Below are positions 16,459 to 25,230 of a stretch of DNA of 64,000 nt, one piece after another. The number at the start of each line of letters is the position of its first letter. The first letter of the stretch is position 1. The notes under the pieces are model-generated. The model was not told where the DNA came from, ran no database searches, and was given only the letters and a program-made list of their open reading frames with translations. Source of the DNA: Streptomyces sp. NBC_01465 (GTDB lineage Bacteria > Actinomycetota > Actinomycetes > Streptomycetales > Streptomycetaceae); assembly GCF_036227325.1 (NCBI RefSeq), contig NZ_CP109467.1:1240001-1304000 (forward strand), read 5' to 3'. The position numbers and the translations under genes were made by a program.

Positions 16459-19400
16459 CGCGCGAACCACCCAGGTAGAGGACCCGCCGCAGCCACCGGG
16501 GACGGTGGTGAAGAAGGAACGCGGCGGGATCCCGCTCTTCCGCAACGCCTATGCCCTGATGATCAATACGGGGGTCAGCGCGGTCCTGGGACTCGGCTTC
16601 TGGCTGGCCGCCGCCCACTACTACTCTGCCTCGGCGGTCGGCCAGGGCTCCGCCGCGATCGCTGCGATGAAGTTCCTGGCGGGCATCACAGCCGTGACGC
16701 TGACGGGGGCGCTCGCCCGCTTCATCCCGGTGGCGGGCAGGACCACGGGGCAGCTCATCTTCCGTACGTACGCGGGGAGTTCGGCGGTCGTGGGGATCGC
16801 CGCGGTGATCTTCCTGCTGACGCTGGACATCTGGGGGCCCTCGTACCGCTTCCTGCACGATCCCGTGAACAAGCTCGGCTTCGTCGTCGCGGTGATCGCC
16901 TGGTCGCTGCTCACGCTCCAGGACGGCGTGCTGACCGGGCTGCGCAGCGCCTTCTGGGTGCCGGTCGGCAACACGGTCTTCTCCGCGGTCAAGCTGCTCC
17001 TGCTCGTCGCGGTCGCCGTGGCGCTCCCGACGTCGGGCGTCTTCGTCTCCTGGGTGGCGGCCATCGCGGCGTCCGTGCTGCCGCTCGGCTGGATGGTCTT
17101 CCGCAGGCTGGTGCCACGCCATGTGGAACTGACGGTGGAGACCGCGAACCCGCCGTCCTACCGGGAGTTGGGGCGCTTTCTGGCCGGCGACTGCACGGGG
17201 TCGCTCTTCGCGCTCGCGGTCGTCTATCTGATCCCGGTGATCGTCGCCTCCCAGATCAGCTCCGCCGACAACGCGTACTTCTACATCGCCGCCACCATCG
17301 GCGGCACGGTCGAGATCCTCGCGATCAACATGGGCGCCTCGCTGACCGTCGAGGGCGCGCACGATCCGGCCCGGCTGGGGCGCAACGCGCGCGCGGCGCT
17401 GCTGCGGATGGTCAAGATCGTGGTGCCGATCGTCCTGTTCCTCTTCGTCCTGGCCCCGCACATCCTGCACGTCTTCGGCGAGGGCTACTCCAGCCGTGCG
17501 ACGCCGCTGCTGCGCTGGCTGGTGGTCGGGGCGCTGCTGCGGGTGGTCATCGAGCTGTACTTCGCGGTGCTGCGGGCCCAGAGCCGGACCGCTCCGCTCG
17601 CGTATCTGCAGGGCGGGCTCTGCGCCCTGGTGCTCGCTTCGACGCTTGCGCTGCTCGGGCCGATGGGGCTGACGGGGGTCGGGGTCGCCGAGGTGGCGAG
17701 CCTGACGGTCATCGCCTCGATCGCGGCATTCAGGCTGTACGGGGTACTGAGGCACACGCCTGCGGGCGAGGTGCCGGAGGGAGACGAACAGATGGAGGAG
17801 CCGCAGCAGCAGGAGAAGGCGGAGGAGACCGTGCCCGCCGAGGCGCCGGCCCGAACCGCAGGTGGAGCCGGGGCCGAAGGGGGCGCACCACCCGCTCCCA
17901 GGACCCGCCGCGGCCGCGGCCGCCCGGACGACGGCGACCAACTCCCCGCCTGGGCCGTACGGGACCGGTCCACCGGGCGGGCCAGGGCCTCCTCGCCCGA
18001 CGGGGCGGCCTCCACGCCGTCCCGGCAGAACCGGCGGACCCGGCCCGACAGGACCGGCGGCGGCAGCGAGCCGGAGACGATCGCCGAGAGACCCGTCGCA
18101 CGGCCTCCCGCCCCCGGCGAACGGATCCCCGAACTCGGCGTAGGGCTCCTCCTGCTCGCCGCGCTCGCCCTCTACTGGGTGCCCGCGACGACCGTCGGCG
18201 CGTCCGACCTCGACCTGATGTCCGGCCTCGGCCTGATCTCCGTACTCCCGGCGGCGACCCTCATCGGTGCCGCCCTGCTCGTCCTCTCCTTCGCCTCGCT
18301 CCTCTGGCTCGACCGGCCACGCACCGCGCTCCTCACCGCCTCGCTGCTCGCCACGGTCGTGTCGCTGCACGCGCTCCCCGCCGTACTGGAGTCCCAGCCG
18401 CGCCTCGCCGGCGCCTGGCAGCACCTCGGGCTGATCGACCACATCACCAGGACCGGCACCGCCCCGCCCCAGGCGGACGCACTCAGCAGCTGGCCCGGGT
18501 TCTCCGCGGCCGCCGCCTTCCTCGCCGACGCCTGCGGCGTCTCCGACCTGTCGGTGGTGCTGCGCTGGTGGCCGACCGTCTTCCAACTCCTCTGCCTGGT
18601 ACCGCTGTTCCTGCTCCTGCGCACCGTGCGCGCGGGCTGGAAGGCGAAGTGGACGAGCGTCTGGTTCTTCGCCCTGAGCGGCTGGGCCGGCCAGGACTAC
18701 TTCTCGCCGCTGAGCCTCTCCTTCCTGCTGTACCTCACCTTCCTGGCCGTGCTGCTCGTCTGGTTCCGCACGCCCCGCGCCTGGGCGGTGCGGCGCGGCT
18801 CGGGCGAGAACGAACCGCTGGTGGCCGCCCGCGGGGAGCGAGCCGTCCTGCTCGGCGTCCTGGTGGTCGTCCTCGTCGCACTGGTCACCGTCCACCCGCT
18901 GGCGCCGGTCCTGCTGTGCGCGGTGCTCACCGGGCTGGTCCTGGTACGCCGCTGCGAGCTGCGCGGGCTGCCACTCCTCGTCGGCGTCCTGGCCGCCGCG
19001 TGGACCGGCCTGCTCACCGCGCCGTACTGGTCGGGCGACCCGTCGAAGCTCTTCTCGGGCCCGACGTCCCCTCTCCCCGGGTCCCTCTGGGGCTCTTCGG
19101 GCGACTCGGGTCACCAACTGGTCCTGTACACCCGCCTGTTGCTGTCCGGCGGGATCCTGGCGCTCGCCGCCTGGGGCTGGTGGCGACGGCGTTTCGCCGG
19201 GTACGCGGAGCAGTCGCTGCTGGTGGTGACCTTCGTGCCGCTGCTGGGGCTCTTCGTCCAGTCGTACGGCGGCCAACTCGACCTGCGCGTCTGGACGTTC
19301 GCACTGCCCGGCGCCGCGATCCTCGCCGCGCTCGCGCTGTTCCCGCGCGCCGGGATCACCGCCGACGAACGGGACCGCGACCGGGCGAGCCTGGCACCCC

Positions 19401-20122
19401 TCGCCGCACTGGTGGCCGGACTGCTGCTGGTCGGCGGCTTCCTGGTGGCGCGCTGGGGCGGCGAATCGTACGAGCGCGTCCGGCCGGGCGAGGTCGCCGC
19501 GATGGAGTACGTCTACGCCCACGACACCCCGCCGGCCCGGCTCCTCCTGCTCTCGGACACCCCCGGGGACTCCACACCGACGCTGCCCGGCGGCGCGAAG
19601 GACCTGGGCAAGATCGCCTACGTACCGACGCCGGCGCCGCACGACCCGGTACTGGTCGACGGCCTGGTCAAGGCGCTGCGGAGTGCAGGCCCGCATGCGT
19701 ATCTCGTCGTCAACCGCAGCCAGGTGGAGTACTTCCGGGTCACCGACGGTTACTCCTCGACCTGGCAGCCACGGCTGCAACGGACCCTGGACGCACGCCC
19801 GGAGCTCCGGCGGGCGCTGACCAACGACGACGTCACGCTGTACGCACTGAAGCAGCCGCCCGCGACACCGGCGGCGGCGGTCGCCTCCGACCGGGCCGGT
19901 CCGGTGTGGCCGCACTTCTCGTGGAACGGCTGGCCACTGCTCGGCGCGGAGGCGGCGCTCGCCCTCGCCGCCCTGCTGATGGCGCGCGAACTGCTGCGCG
20001 TGTACGCGATCCCAGGACCGCGGACCCTGCGCAGGATCCGCACCCTGCACTGGATCACCCTGCCGTTGCTGCTGGTTCTGGCGGGCGCGCTGATTCAGCG
20101 CGTCAGTCACTTCACCTCGTAA
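16451..20122 (+). CDS. Fusion of a lipopolysaccharide-type flippase and a GT-C-like membrane glycosyltransferase
   Basis: 1223 residues from GTG 16451, which overlaps the deacetylase end. Residues about 25-440 form a polytopic domain of the Wzx/MOP flippase type: LFRNAYALMINTGVSAVLGLGFWL at the start and about 12-14 helices. Residues about 440-560 are a charged Pro/Arg/Glu-rich linker with little order. Residues about 560-1130 hold a second polytopic domain with an early outer loop (Asp-Leu-Asp and a GLIDHITRTG segment) and a final soluble part, the layout of GT-C glycosyltransferases using polyprenyl-phosphate sugars. A single chain would couple export of a lipid-linked unit to its modification or polymerisation outside. 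The gene ends the operon. The GT-C assignment rests on layout, not a signature. Confidence 0.75.
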   Translation: MSDARTTQVEDPPQPPGTVVKKERGGIPLFRNAYALMINTGVSAVLGLGFWLAAAHYYSASAVGQGSAAIAAMKFLAGITAVTLTGALARFIPVAGRTTGQLIFRTYAGSSAVVGIAAVIFLLTLDIWGPSYRFLHDPVNKLGFVVAVIAWSLLTLQDGVLTGLRSAFWVPVGNTVFSAVKLLLLVAVAVALPTSGVFVSWVAAIAASVLPLGWMVFRRLVPRHVELTVETANPPSYRELGRFLAGDCTGSLFALAVVYLIPVIVASQISSADNAYFYIAATIGGTVEILAINMGASLTVEGAHDPARLGRNARAALLRMVKIVVPIVLFLFVLAPHILHVFGEGYSSRATPLLRWLVVGALLRVVIELYFAVLRAQSRTAPLAYLQGGLCALVLASTLALLGPMGLTGVGVAEVASLTVIASIAAFRLYGVLRHTPAGEVPEGDEQMEEPQQQEKAEETVPAEAPARTAGGAGAEGGAPPAPRTRRGRGRPDDGDQLPAWAVRDRSTGRARASSPDGAASTPSRQNRRTRPDRTGGGSEPETIAERPVARPPAPGERIPELGVGLLLLAALALYWVPATTVGASDLDLMSGLGLISVLPAATLIGAALLVLSFASLLWLDRPRTALLTASLLATVVSLHALPAVLESQPRLAGAWQHLGLIDHITRTGTAPPQADALSSWPGFSAAAAFLADACGVSDLSVVLRWWPTVFQLLCLVPLFLLLRTVRAGWKAKWTSVWFFALSGWAGQDYFSPLSLSFLLYLTFLAVLLVWFRTPRAWAVRRGSGENEPLVAARGERAVLLGVLVVVLVALVTVHPLAPVLLCAVLTGLVLVRRCELRGLPLLVGVLAAAWTGLLTAPYWSGDPSKLFSGPTSPLPGSLWGSSGDSGHQLVLYTRLLLSGGILALAAWGWWRRRFAGYAEQSLLVVTFVPLLGLFVQSYGGQLDLRVWTFALPGAAILAALALFPRAGITADERDRDRASLAPLAALVAGLLLVGGFLVARWGGESYERVRPGEVAAMEYVYAHDTPPARLLLLSDTPGDSTPTLPGGAKDLGKIAYVPTPAPHDPVLVDGLVKALRSAGPHAYLVVNRSQVEYFRVTDGYSSTWQPRLQRTLDARPELRRALTNDDVTLYALKQPPATPAAAVASDRAGPVWPHFSWNGWPLLGAEAALALAALLMARELLRVYAIPGPRTLRRIRTLHWITLPLLLVLAGALIQRVSHFTS

Positions 20123-20177
20123 CCCATGACACACAAAGCGGGTGCACGAGAGGTCCCCGTGCCGGATCATGGGCGCC

Positions 20178-21272
20178 ATGTCCGCAGACCCTGAGGCCGC
20201 CCTGCCGATCCGGCTCAACGTCGACGACAGCGATTCGCCGTCCGATGTCGTCGACGCGCTGTTCCTCGGCCGCTTCGCGACGGGTGAGCAGCCGTACTCG
20301 CACAGTTCGTCCATCGACCGGGTCAAGAAGGGCCTCACCCTGCTGCCGCCGGGAGCGACGGTCCTGCGGGCCGCCCGCGACGACGACCGCAGCGCGACGC
20401 TCGCCGAGGGCGACGGCTGGACGCTGCTGGTCTCGCGCTGGAACCGGGGCGCGGACGTGACGGTCACCGCGGTCACCGAGGACCTGGCCTCGACCGTACT
20501 GAAGCAGGTCACCGAGGGCGCCCAGGACGAACCGGAACCGCAGCCGGAGAACGTCTCGATGGGCTTCTGGTACGTCTCGCCGCGCCGCGGCCCGCACCGT
20601 ACGACCCGCCAGATCGCGGCGGGCACGTGGGACGAGGTGCGCGCCAACTACACGGCGCCGGTGGCCGATGCGATGGACAGCCTGATGAAGGTGACGCCCG
20701 ACGACATCTCGGGCCGCCTGCTCCTGCTGCACGGACCGCCGGGCACGGGCAAGACCTCCGCGCTGCGGACGCTGGCCCGCTCCTGGCGGGACTGGTGCCA
20801 GGTCGACTGCGTACTGGACCCGGAGCGCCTCTTCAACGACGTCGGCTACTTGATGGACATCGCGATCGGCGAGGACGACGGCACGGCGAAGGGCCGCTGG
20901 CGTCTGCTGCTCCTGGAGGACTGCGACGAACTGATCCGCGGCGAGGCGAAGCACACGGCGGGCCAGGCACTGTCCCGCCTCCTGAACCTCACGGACGGCC
21001 TCCTCGGCCAGGGCCGCAACGTCCTGGTGGGCGTCACGACGAACGAGGACCTGGAACGCCTCCACCCGGCGGTGGTCCGCCCGGGCCGCTGCCTGGCGCG
21101 CATCGAGGTCGGCTCGCTGACCCGCAAGGAGTCGGTGGCATGGCTGGGCACGGAGGAGGGGATCGGCCGCGAGGGGGCGACGCTGGCGGAGCTGTACGCA
21201 CTGCGCCGCGGGACGCCACCGCGCTCGGTCCCGTCCCAGCACCAGGGCATGAACGAGGGGATGTACCTGTAA
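20178..21272 (+). CDS. DUF5925 plus AAA-family ATPase
   Basis: 364 residues. ATG 20178 gives the conserved N-terminus LPIRLNVDDSDSPSDVVDAL; another ATG nine bases upstream (20169) is possible. The N-terminal half (about 1-165) is DUF5925. The C-terminal half is an AAA ATPase: Walker A HGPPGTGKTS, Walker B LLLLEDCDEL, sensor-1-like VGVTTNED, and HPAVVRPGRC as arginine-finger region. Such ATPases remodel protein complexes; the target here is unknown. It stands alone, convergent with a small GntR gene. Confidence 0.88.
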   Translation: MSADPEAALPIRLNVDDSDSPSDVVDALFLGRFATGEQPYSHSSSIDRVKKGLTLLPPGATVLRAARDDDRSATLAEGDGWTLLVSRWNRGADVTVTAVTEDLASTVLKQVTEGAQDEPEPQPENVSMGFWYVSPRRGPHRTTRQIAAGTWDEVRANYTAPVADAMDSLMKVTPDDISGRLLLLHGPPGTGKTSALRTLARSWRDWCQVDCVLDPERLFNDVGYLMDIAIGEDDGTAKGRWRLLLLEDCDELIRGEAKHTAGQALSRLLNLTDGLLGQGRNVLVGVTTNEDLERLHPAVVRPGRCLARIEVGSLTRKESVAWLGTEEGIGREGATLAELYALRRGTPPRSVPSQHQGMNEGMYL

Positions 21273-21284
21273 AACGCGGGTCCT

Positions 21285-21659
21285 CTACTTCGCGTACGCC
21301 GCCCGGACCGCGTTCTCCGCCGCCGCCAGCGCCGCGCTCCGGCTCAGGCCGAGGCGGACCGCCTGGTCCGCGTAGGCCTGAGCCGCCTCCGCCGCGCGCC
21401 GCTCAGCCGCATCGCCCGCCGCCGCCACGAACGTCCCGTTCCGTCCCCGGGTCTCGATCACCCCGTCGGACTCCAGCGCCCGGTACGCCTTCGCCACCGT
21501 ATTGGCGGCCAGCCCCAACTCCTCGGCCAGCCCCCGCACGGTGGGCAGCCGGTAGCCCACCGGGAGCCTGCCCGAGCGGGCCTGTTCGGAGATCTGGGCC
21601 CGCACCTGCTCGAAGGGGGCGTCGGCCGCGTTCGTATCCACCACGATCCTCAGGGTCAC
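21285..21659 (-). CDS. Short GntR-family regulator (YtrA-like)
   Basis: 124 residues from GTG 21659; another GTG 18 bases upstream lacks a ribosome site. Residues about 12-80 are the winged helix with the family signature LPTVRGLAEELGLAANTVAKAYRALESDGVIETRGRNGTFV. The short helical tail (about 85-124) is too small to bind a ligand and resembles YtrA-subfamily dimerisation tails. YtrA members usually repress neighbouring transporter genes and themselves. The nearest candidates are the divergent GNAT gene, 65 bases away, or its own promoter. Confidence 0.85.
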   Translation of the reverse strand: MTLRIVVDTNAADAPFEQVRAQISEQARSGRLPVGYRLPTVRGLAEELGLAANTVAKAYRALESDGVIETRGRNGTFVAAAGDAAERRAAEAAQAYADQAVRLGLSRSAALAAAENAVRAAYAK

Positions 21660-21724
21660 GCCCCGATTGTCCTCCACGGGAAAATGAGAGGCGACCGGGC
21701 CACCCCCTGCGTAACGTCGCGCCC

Positions 21725-22645
21725 ATGACTGTGATCGTCCGTGACTTCCGGCCCGCCGACGGCGAGGGGTGGGTCCGGGTCCGCCGGGCCGCGCTCCCGT
21801 TCATGGTGACCACCCCCGAGCAGGTCGCCTTCGACCTGGCCAACGCCCACCCCGACAAGCGCTACCGGATGCTGGTCGCCGAGGAGGACGGCGAGGTGAT
21901 CGGCACGGCCCAGGTCGGGATCGCCTACGACGCGGACGAGCCGGGCCAGGGGTTCCTCAACCCCTATGTCCACCCCGACCACCTGGGCCGGGGCGTGGGC
22001 ACGCTGCTCACCCAGACCGGCGAGGCCCATCTCGCCGAGGCCGGTGCCACTGCCGTCTACACCTGGGTCCTGGACGAGCCGGCGAACCGCACCTTCGCCG
22101 AACACCGGGGCTACCGGGCGAGCAGGCCGGCCCATTTCCTCCATCTGGACCTGGCGAACACCCCGCTCCCCGAGCTCCAATCCCCGCCCTCCGGCGTGGA
22201 GTTGCGTACCGCCGCGGCCTTCGCGGACGACCCGCGCCCGCTCTTCGAGGCCGACGCGGAGACGACGTCCGACGAGCCGAGCGACGTCCCCACGACCTTC
22301 TCGGACTACGAGGACTGGCTCACCCACACCTGGAACCACCCGGCCCTGGACCGCGCCCTGACGTCGGTGGCCGTGGTCGACGGCGAGGTGGCGGCGTTCA
22401 GCGCCGCGAACACCGACGGCCTGACCCGCTACTGGTCGGGCATGACCGGCACCCGCCGCGCCCACCGCGGCCGGGGCCTGGCGAAGCTGGTCAAGAACGA
22501 CTCGCTGCACCGCGCCCGCGCGGCCGGCTACACGGACGCGTACACCGGCAACGACGCCGACAATGCGCCGATGCTGGCGGTCAACACCTGGTTCGGATAC
22601 AAGATCTGCGCAACGGAGGTACGTCATGTCCGCGAACTCGGTTGA
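21725..22645 (+). CDS. Tandem-GNAT-domain N-acetyltransferase
   Basis: 306 residues from ATG 21725. There is no clear ribosome site, so the mRNA may be leaderless. Two GNAT modules are visible. The first (about 1-145) has the acetyl-CoA loop VHPDHLGRGVGTLL. The second (about 155-306) has GTRRAHRGRGLAKLVKNDSL and the N-D-A-D-N-A-P-M-L-A-V-N segment typical of double GNATs of the mycothiol synthase type. Substrate unknown. Divergent from a YtrA-like regulator. The last 20 bases overlap the DUF402 gene, so the two are probably translated together. Confidence 0.87.
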   Translation: MTVIVRDFRPADGEGWVRVRRAALPFMVTTPEQVAFDLANAHPDKRYRMLVAEEDGEVIGTAQVGIAYDADEPGQGFLNPYVHPDHLGRGVGTLLTQTGEAHLAEAGATAVYTWVLDEPANRTFAEHRGYRASRPAHFLHLDLANTPLPELQSPPSGVELRTAAAFADDPRPLFEADAETTSDEPSDVPTTFSDYEDWLTHTWNHPALDRALTSVAVVDGEVAAFSAANTDGLTRYWSGMTGTRRAHRGRGLAKLVKNDSLHRARAAGYTDAYTGNDADNAPMLAVNTWFGYKICATEVRHVRELG

Positions 22646-23117
22646 AGTCACCCTCACCAAGGCGGGCCGCGTCAAGATCGGCTACCCGGCCGAGCTGCTC
22701 GGTGACGACGGTACGCACCTCGCGGTCCGCGCCCCGTGGGTCGGCACCGAACCCCGCGACTTCGGTTTCGTACGGTTCGAGTCGGGCGACGTCTTCACCG
22801 AGCACTACTGGCGCGACCGCTGGTACTCGGTGAAGGAGGTCCGGGCCGCCGACGGTTCGGTCAAGGGCTGGTACTGCGACGTGACCCGCCCCGCCGTCCT
22901 CGACGGCGACCGTCTGACCGTCGAGGACCTGGACCTCGACCTCTGGGTGTCGGCCGACCACTCGCAGATCATCCGCCTCGACGAGGACGAGTTCGCCGAG
23001 AGCGGTCTCACCGAGCGCGACCCGCAGGCCGCGGCCCGGGCGGTCCAGGCCCTGGACGAGCTCGAACTGCTCGCCCAGCGAGGCAAGTTGACGGAGTCGC
23101 TGCACATCGCCGCATAG
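22626..23117 (+). CDS. DUF402 family protein (predicted nucleoside-phosphate hydrolase)
   Basis: 163 residues. ATG 22626 follows GGAGG and lies inside the 3' end of the GNAT gene. The core motif region is YWRDRWYSVKEVRAADGSVKGWYCDVTRPAV followed by VEDLDLDLWV, which matches DUF402. Members include Staphylococcus Ntdp, which hydrolyses nucleoside di- and triphosphates with Asp-bound metal; the Asp-rich VEDLDLDLWV strand would supply those ligands. Function in this organism is inferred from the family only. Confidence 0.8.
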   Translation: MSANSVEVTLTKAGRVKIGYPAELLGDDGTHLAVRAPWVGTEPRDFGFVRFESGDVFTEHYWRDRWYSVKEVRAADGSVKGWYCDVTRPAVLDGDRLTVEDLDLDLWVSADHSQIIRLDEDEFAESGLTERDPQAAARAVQALDELELLAQRGKLTESLHIAA

Positions 23118-23192
23118 CGGGGGCGCGCGCGCACGCCGAGCGGGCCATGTCATGGCCACCGCACGTTCATCTGCGGCGGCCACGATGCGCCC

Positions 23193-24560
23193 ATGAATCG
23201 TGCGATGCCCGCCCTCGCCCTGGGGCTCTGCTCCCTCCTCTGCACCACGCTCCCCGCCCACGCCACCGACCGGCCGGCCGACAGCTACGGCACGAAGGCG
23301 CCCTACGCGCCGCAGCAGGACCTCCGGTCGTACCGCTCGGCGCCCAGGGGATTCGTGCCGGTGTTCACGGAGAACGTCTCGCGGCACGGGTCCCGGACGG
23401 CAACGGACAGCGAGGACGGGGATCTTGTCCTCGCACTGTGGGACAAGGCCGCGAGCGAGGGCCAACTCACCGCCACCGGGAAGAAGTTCGGGCCCGACGT
23501 GCGTGCGCTCCTCGCTGCCATGTCCAAGGTCGGGTACGGGAATCTGAGCGGGCGCGGCCAGCGGGAACTCCACGACACCGCCGTACGGATGGAGAAGCGG
23601 CTGCCGGATCTCTTCGCGGGGATCGCGAAGGACGGCAGGCCGATCGACGTCGTCAGCTCCGGACAGACCCGCGCCGTGGACAGCGGCACCGCCTTCACCA
23701 CCGGCCTCACCGATGCCGCTCCGGCGCTCAAGCCCCTGATCGGGGCGGCCCGCGTCGACAAGGACCTGCTCTACTTCCACAAGGCCGACGGCGGCGCCGC
23801 GTACCGGGACTACATCGACAACGACCAGCGGCTCGCGGACACCCTCAAGAGCATCACCGACCAGCCCGCCACGCACCGGGCCGCCCGCAACTTCCTCGCG
23901 AAGATCTTCAAGCCGGGTTTCGTGCAGCGCGTCGCCGACGGGGAGTTCGCGTCCCTCGGCAGCGACGTCGACGCGGCCACGGCGGTCTACAACATGTACG
24001 GCATCGCCCCGGCCATGAGCGACGAGAGTCCCGGCGGGCGCGGCTGGCACATGGACCGGTACATCGGCGCCCGCGATGCGGCCTGGTTCGGCTATCTGAG
24101 CGACACCGAGGACTTCTACGAGAAGGGTCCCGGCTTCGCGGACAGCGACATCACGTACAACATGGCGCAGGTGCTGCTCGACGACTTCTTCAAGAAGGCG
24201 GAGGCGAACCGGGACGGCACGAGCAGCCTCGGCGCGGAACTGCGTTTCACCCACGCCGAAGAGATCATCCCGCTGGCCGCGCTGATGCAACTGCCGGGCA
24301 GCACACAGGCGGTCACAGCGAGCAGGCCCTACACCTACGCCTCCAATCCTTGGCGCGGCGCCTCCGTGGCACCCCTGGGCGCGAACATCCAGTGGGACGT
24401 CTTCCGCAAGGGCGGCACCTACCTGGTACGGATGCTCTACAACGAGAAGGAGACGGCCTTCAAGCAGGGCTGCGTTCCGGTGTCCAAGGGCAGCAAGTTC
24501 TACGACCTCGCCGAACTGGAGCGGTGTTTCGGTCGAACGGGCGCCGACGCGGGGCGCTGA
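23193..24560 (+). CDS. Secreted histidine acid phosphatase, MINPP-like
   Basis: 455 residues. The signal peptide covers residues 1-25 (cleavage after AHA). The phosphohistidine motif SRHGSRT (RHGxR) lies near residue 62. The proton-donor motif is HAEEIIPL (HAE) near residue 345, the form seen in multiple inositol-polyphosphate phosphatases rather than the HD of acid phosphatases and AppA-type phytases. Between them are the cap helices. It probably releases phosphate from inositol phosphates or other phosphomonoesters outside the cell. Four Cys in the mature chain may form disulfides. No PHO box (direct repeats of GTTCACC type) is obvious upstream. Convergent with a GNAT gene 12 bases away. 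Confidence 0.85.
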   Translation: MNRAMPALALGLCSLLCTTLPAHATDRPADSYGTKAPYAPQQDLRSYRSAPRGFVPVFTENVSRHGSRTATDSEDGDLVLALWDKAASEGQLTATGKKFGPDVRALLAAMSKVGYGNLSGRGQRELHDTAVRMEKRLPDLFAGIAKDGRPIDVVSSGQTRAVDSGTAFTTGLTDAAPALKPLIGAARVDKDLLYFHKADGGAAYRDYIDNDQRLADTLKSITDQPATHRAARNFLAKIFKPGFVQRVADGEFASLGSDVDAATAVYNMYGIAPAMSDESPGGRGWHMDRYIGARDAAWFGYLSDTEDFYEKGPGFADSDITYNMAQVLLDDFFKKAEANRDGTSSLGAELRFTHAEEIIPLAALMQLPGSTQAVTASRPYTYASNPWRGASVAPLGANIQWDVFRKGGTYLVRMLYNEKETAFKQGCVPVSKGSKFYDLAELERCFGRTGADAGR

Positions 24561-24572
24561 CCCACGCCGGTC

Positions 24573-25016
24573 TCAGAGCACCTTGCGGTAGTGGAAGCGG
24601 TCGTACACGCCGGTCACCGTCCGCTCCACGAACGCGTAGCCGAAGTACTCGTACAGCTTCTGGTTCTCCCACATCATCGCGTTCGTGAGGAGCCGGACCT
24701 CCGGCAGTCCGAGCTCCCGCGCACGCTCCTCGGTGAACTCCAGAAGCCGCCGTCCGACCCCGGTGCCCTTCGCCTCCGGGCTGACGGAGATCGAGTCCAG
24801 ATACAGGTGGTCCGCCTCGGGGACGAGGACCAGGACGCCCTTCACCGGATCGCCCGTGACGAAGACCCGGCCCGCCGCGACGTTCGCGGCGTGGTCGGCC
24901 TCCATGGGCGCGGGCACGACGCCGATGCGCTCGATGTAGTGGCGGTAGGCCGCGTCGGTCACGGCCTTCACCGCTGCGATGTCGCTGTCCCGTGCGGGGC
25001 GGATGTCGTCGTTCAT
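24573..25016 (-). CDS. GNAT-family N-acetyltransferase
   Basis: 147 residues from ATG 25016. A single GNAT domain: IRPARDSDIAAVKAVTDAAY at the N-terminus, and LYLDSISVSPEAKGTGVGRRLLEF containing the acetyl-CoA loop. The C-terminal beta-bulge segment is NQKLYEYFGYAFVERTV. Substrate unknown. Divergent from the AA10 gene (214-base gap with no recognisable operator). Confidence 0.88.
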   Translation of the reverse strand: MNDDIRPARDSDIAAVKAVTDAAYRHYIERIGVVPAPMEADHAANVAAGRVFVTGDPVKGVLVLVPEADHLYLDSISVSPEAKGTGVGRRLLEFTEERARELGLPEVRLLTNAMMWENQKLYEYFGYAFVERTVTGVYDRFHYRKVL

Positions 25017-25230
25017 GGGCCCACATTAACCATCGCTGAGTGCTCCCTTAAGCGGACCGTAAGGATCTCCATCACCCTGTCCCAGCAGGCGAATTCGCCT
25101 TTCCGGACGGCTAGCGTGCTGATCGCCGGGGCGGGGTTCAGCCTGTCGGCGCCGTACGGCTCGGGGGGCCGCGCCGCCGGATCGAACCCTGCCCCGTATC
25201 CCCCCACACCCTCGCAAGGAGATCACCACG

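Noticed and set aside
16439..20647. Very long open frame (about 1400 codons) antisense to the flippase-GT fusion gene
   Set aside because: It is the mirror of a GC-rich gene; composition is Arg/Gln/Gly/Pro-rich with no domain, and the sense frame has clear membrane helices and operon overlaps.
25017..25230. Possible DasR (chitin/GlcNAc) operator before the AA10 gene
   Set aside because: No ACTGGTCTAGACCAGT-like palindrome could be found in the 214-base gap.
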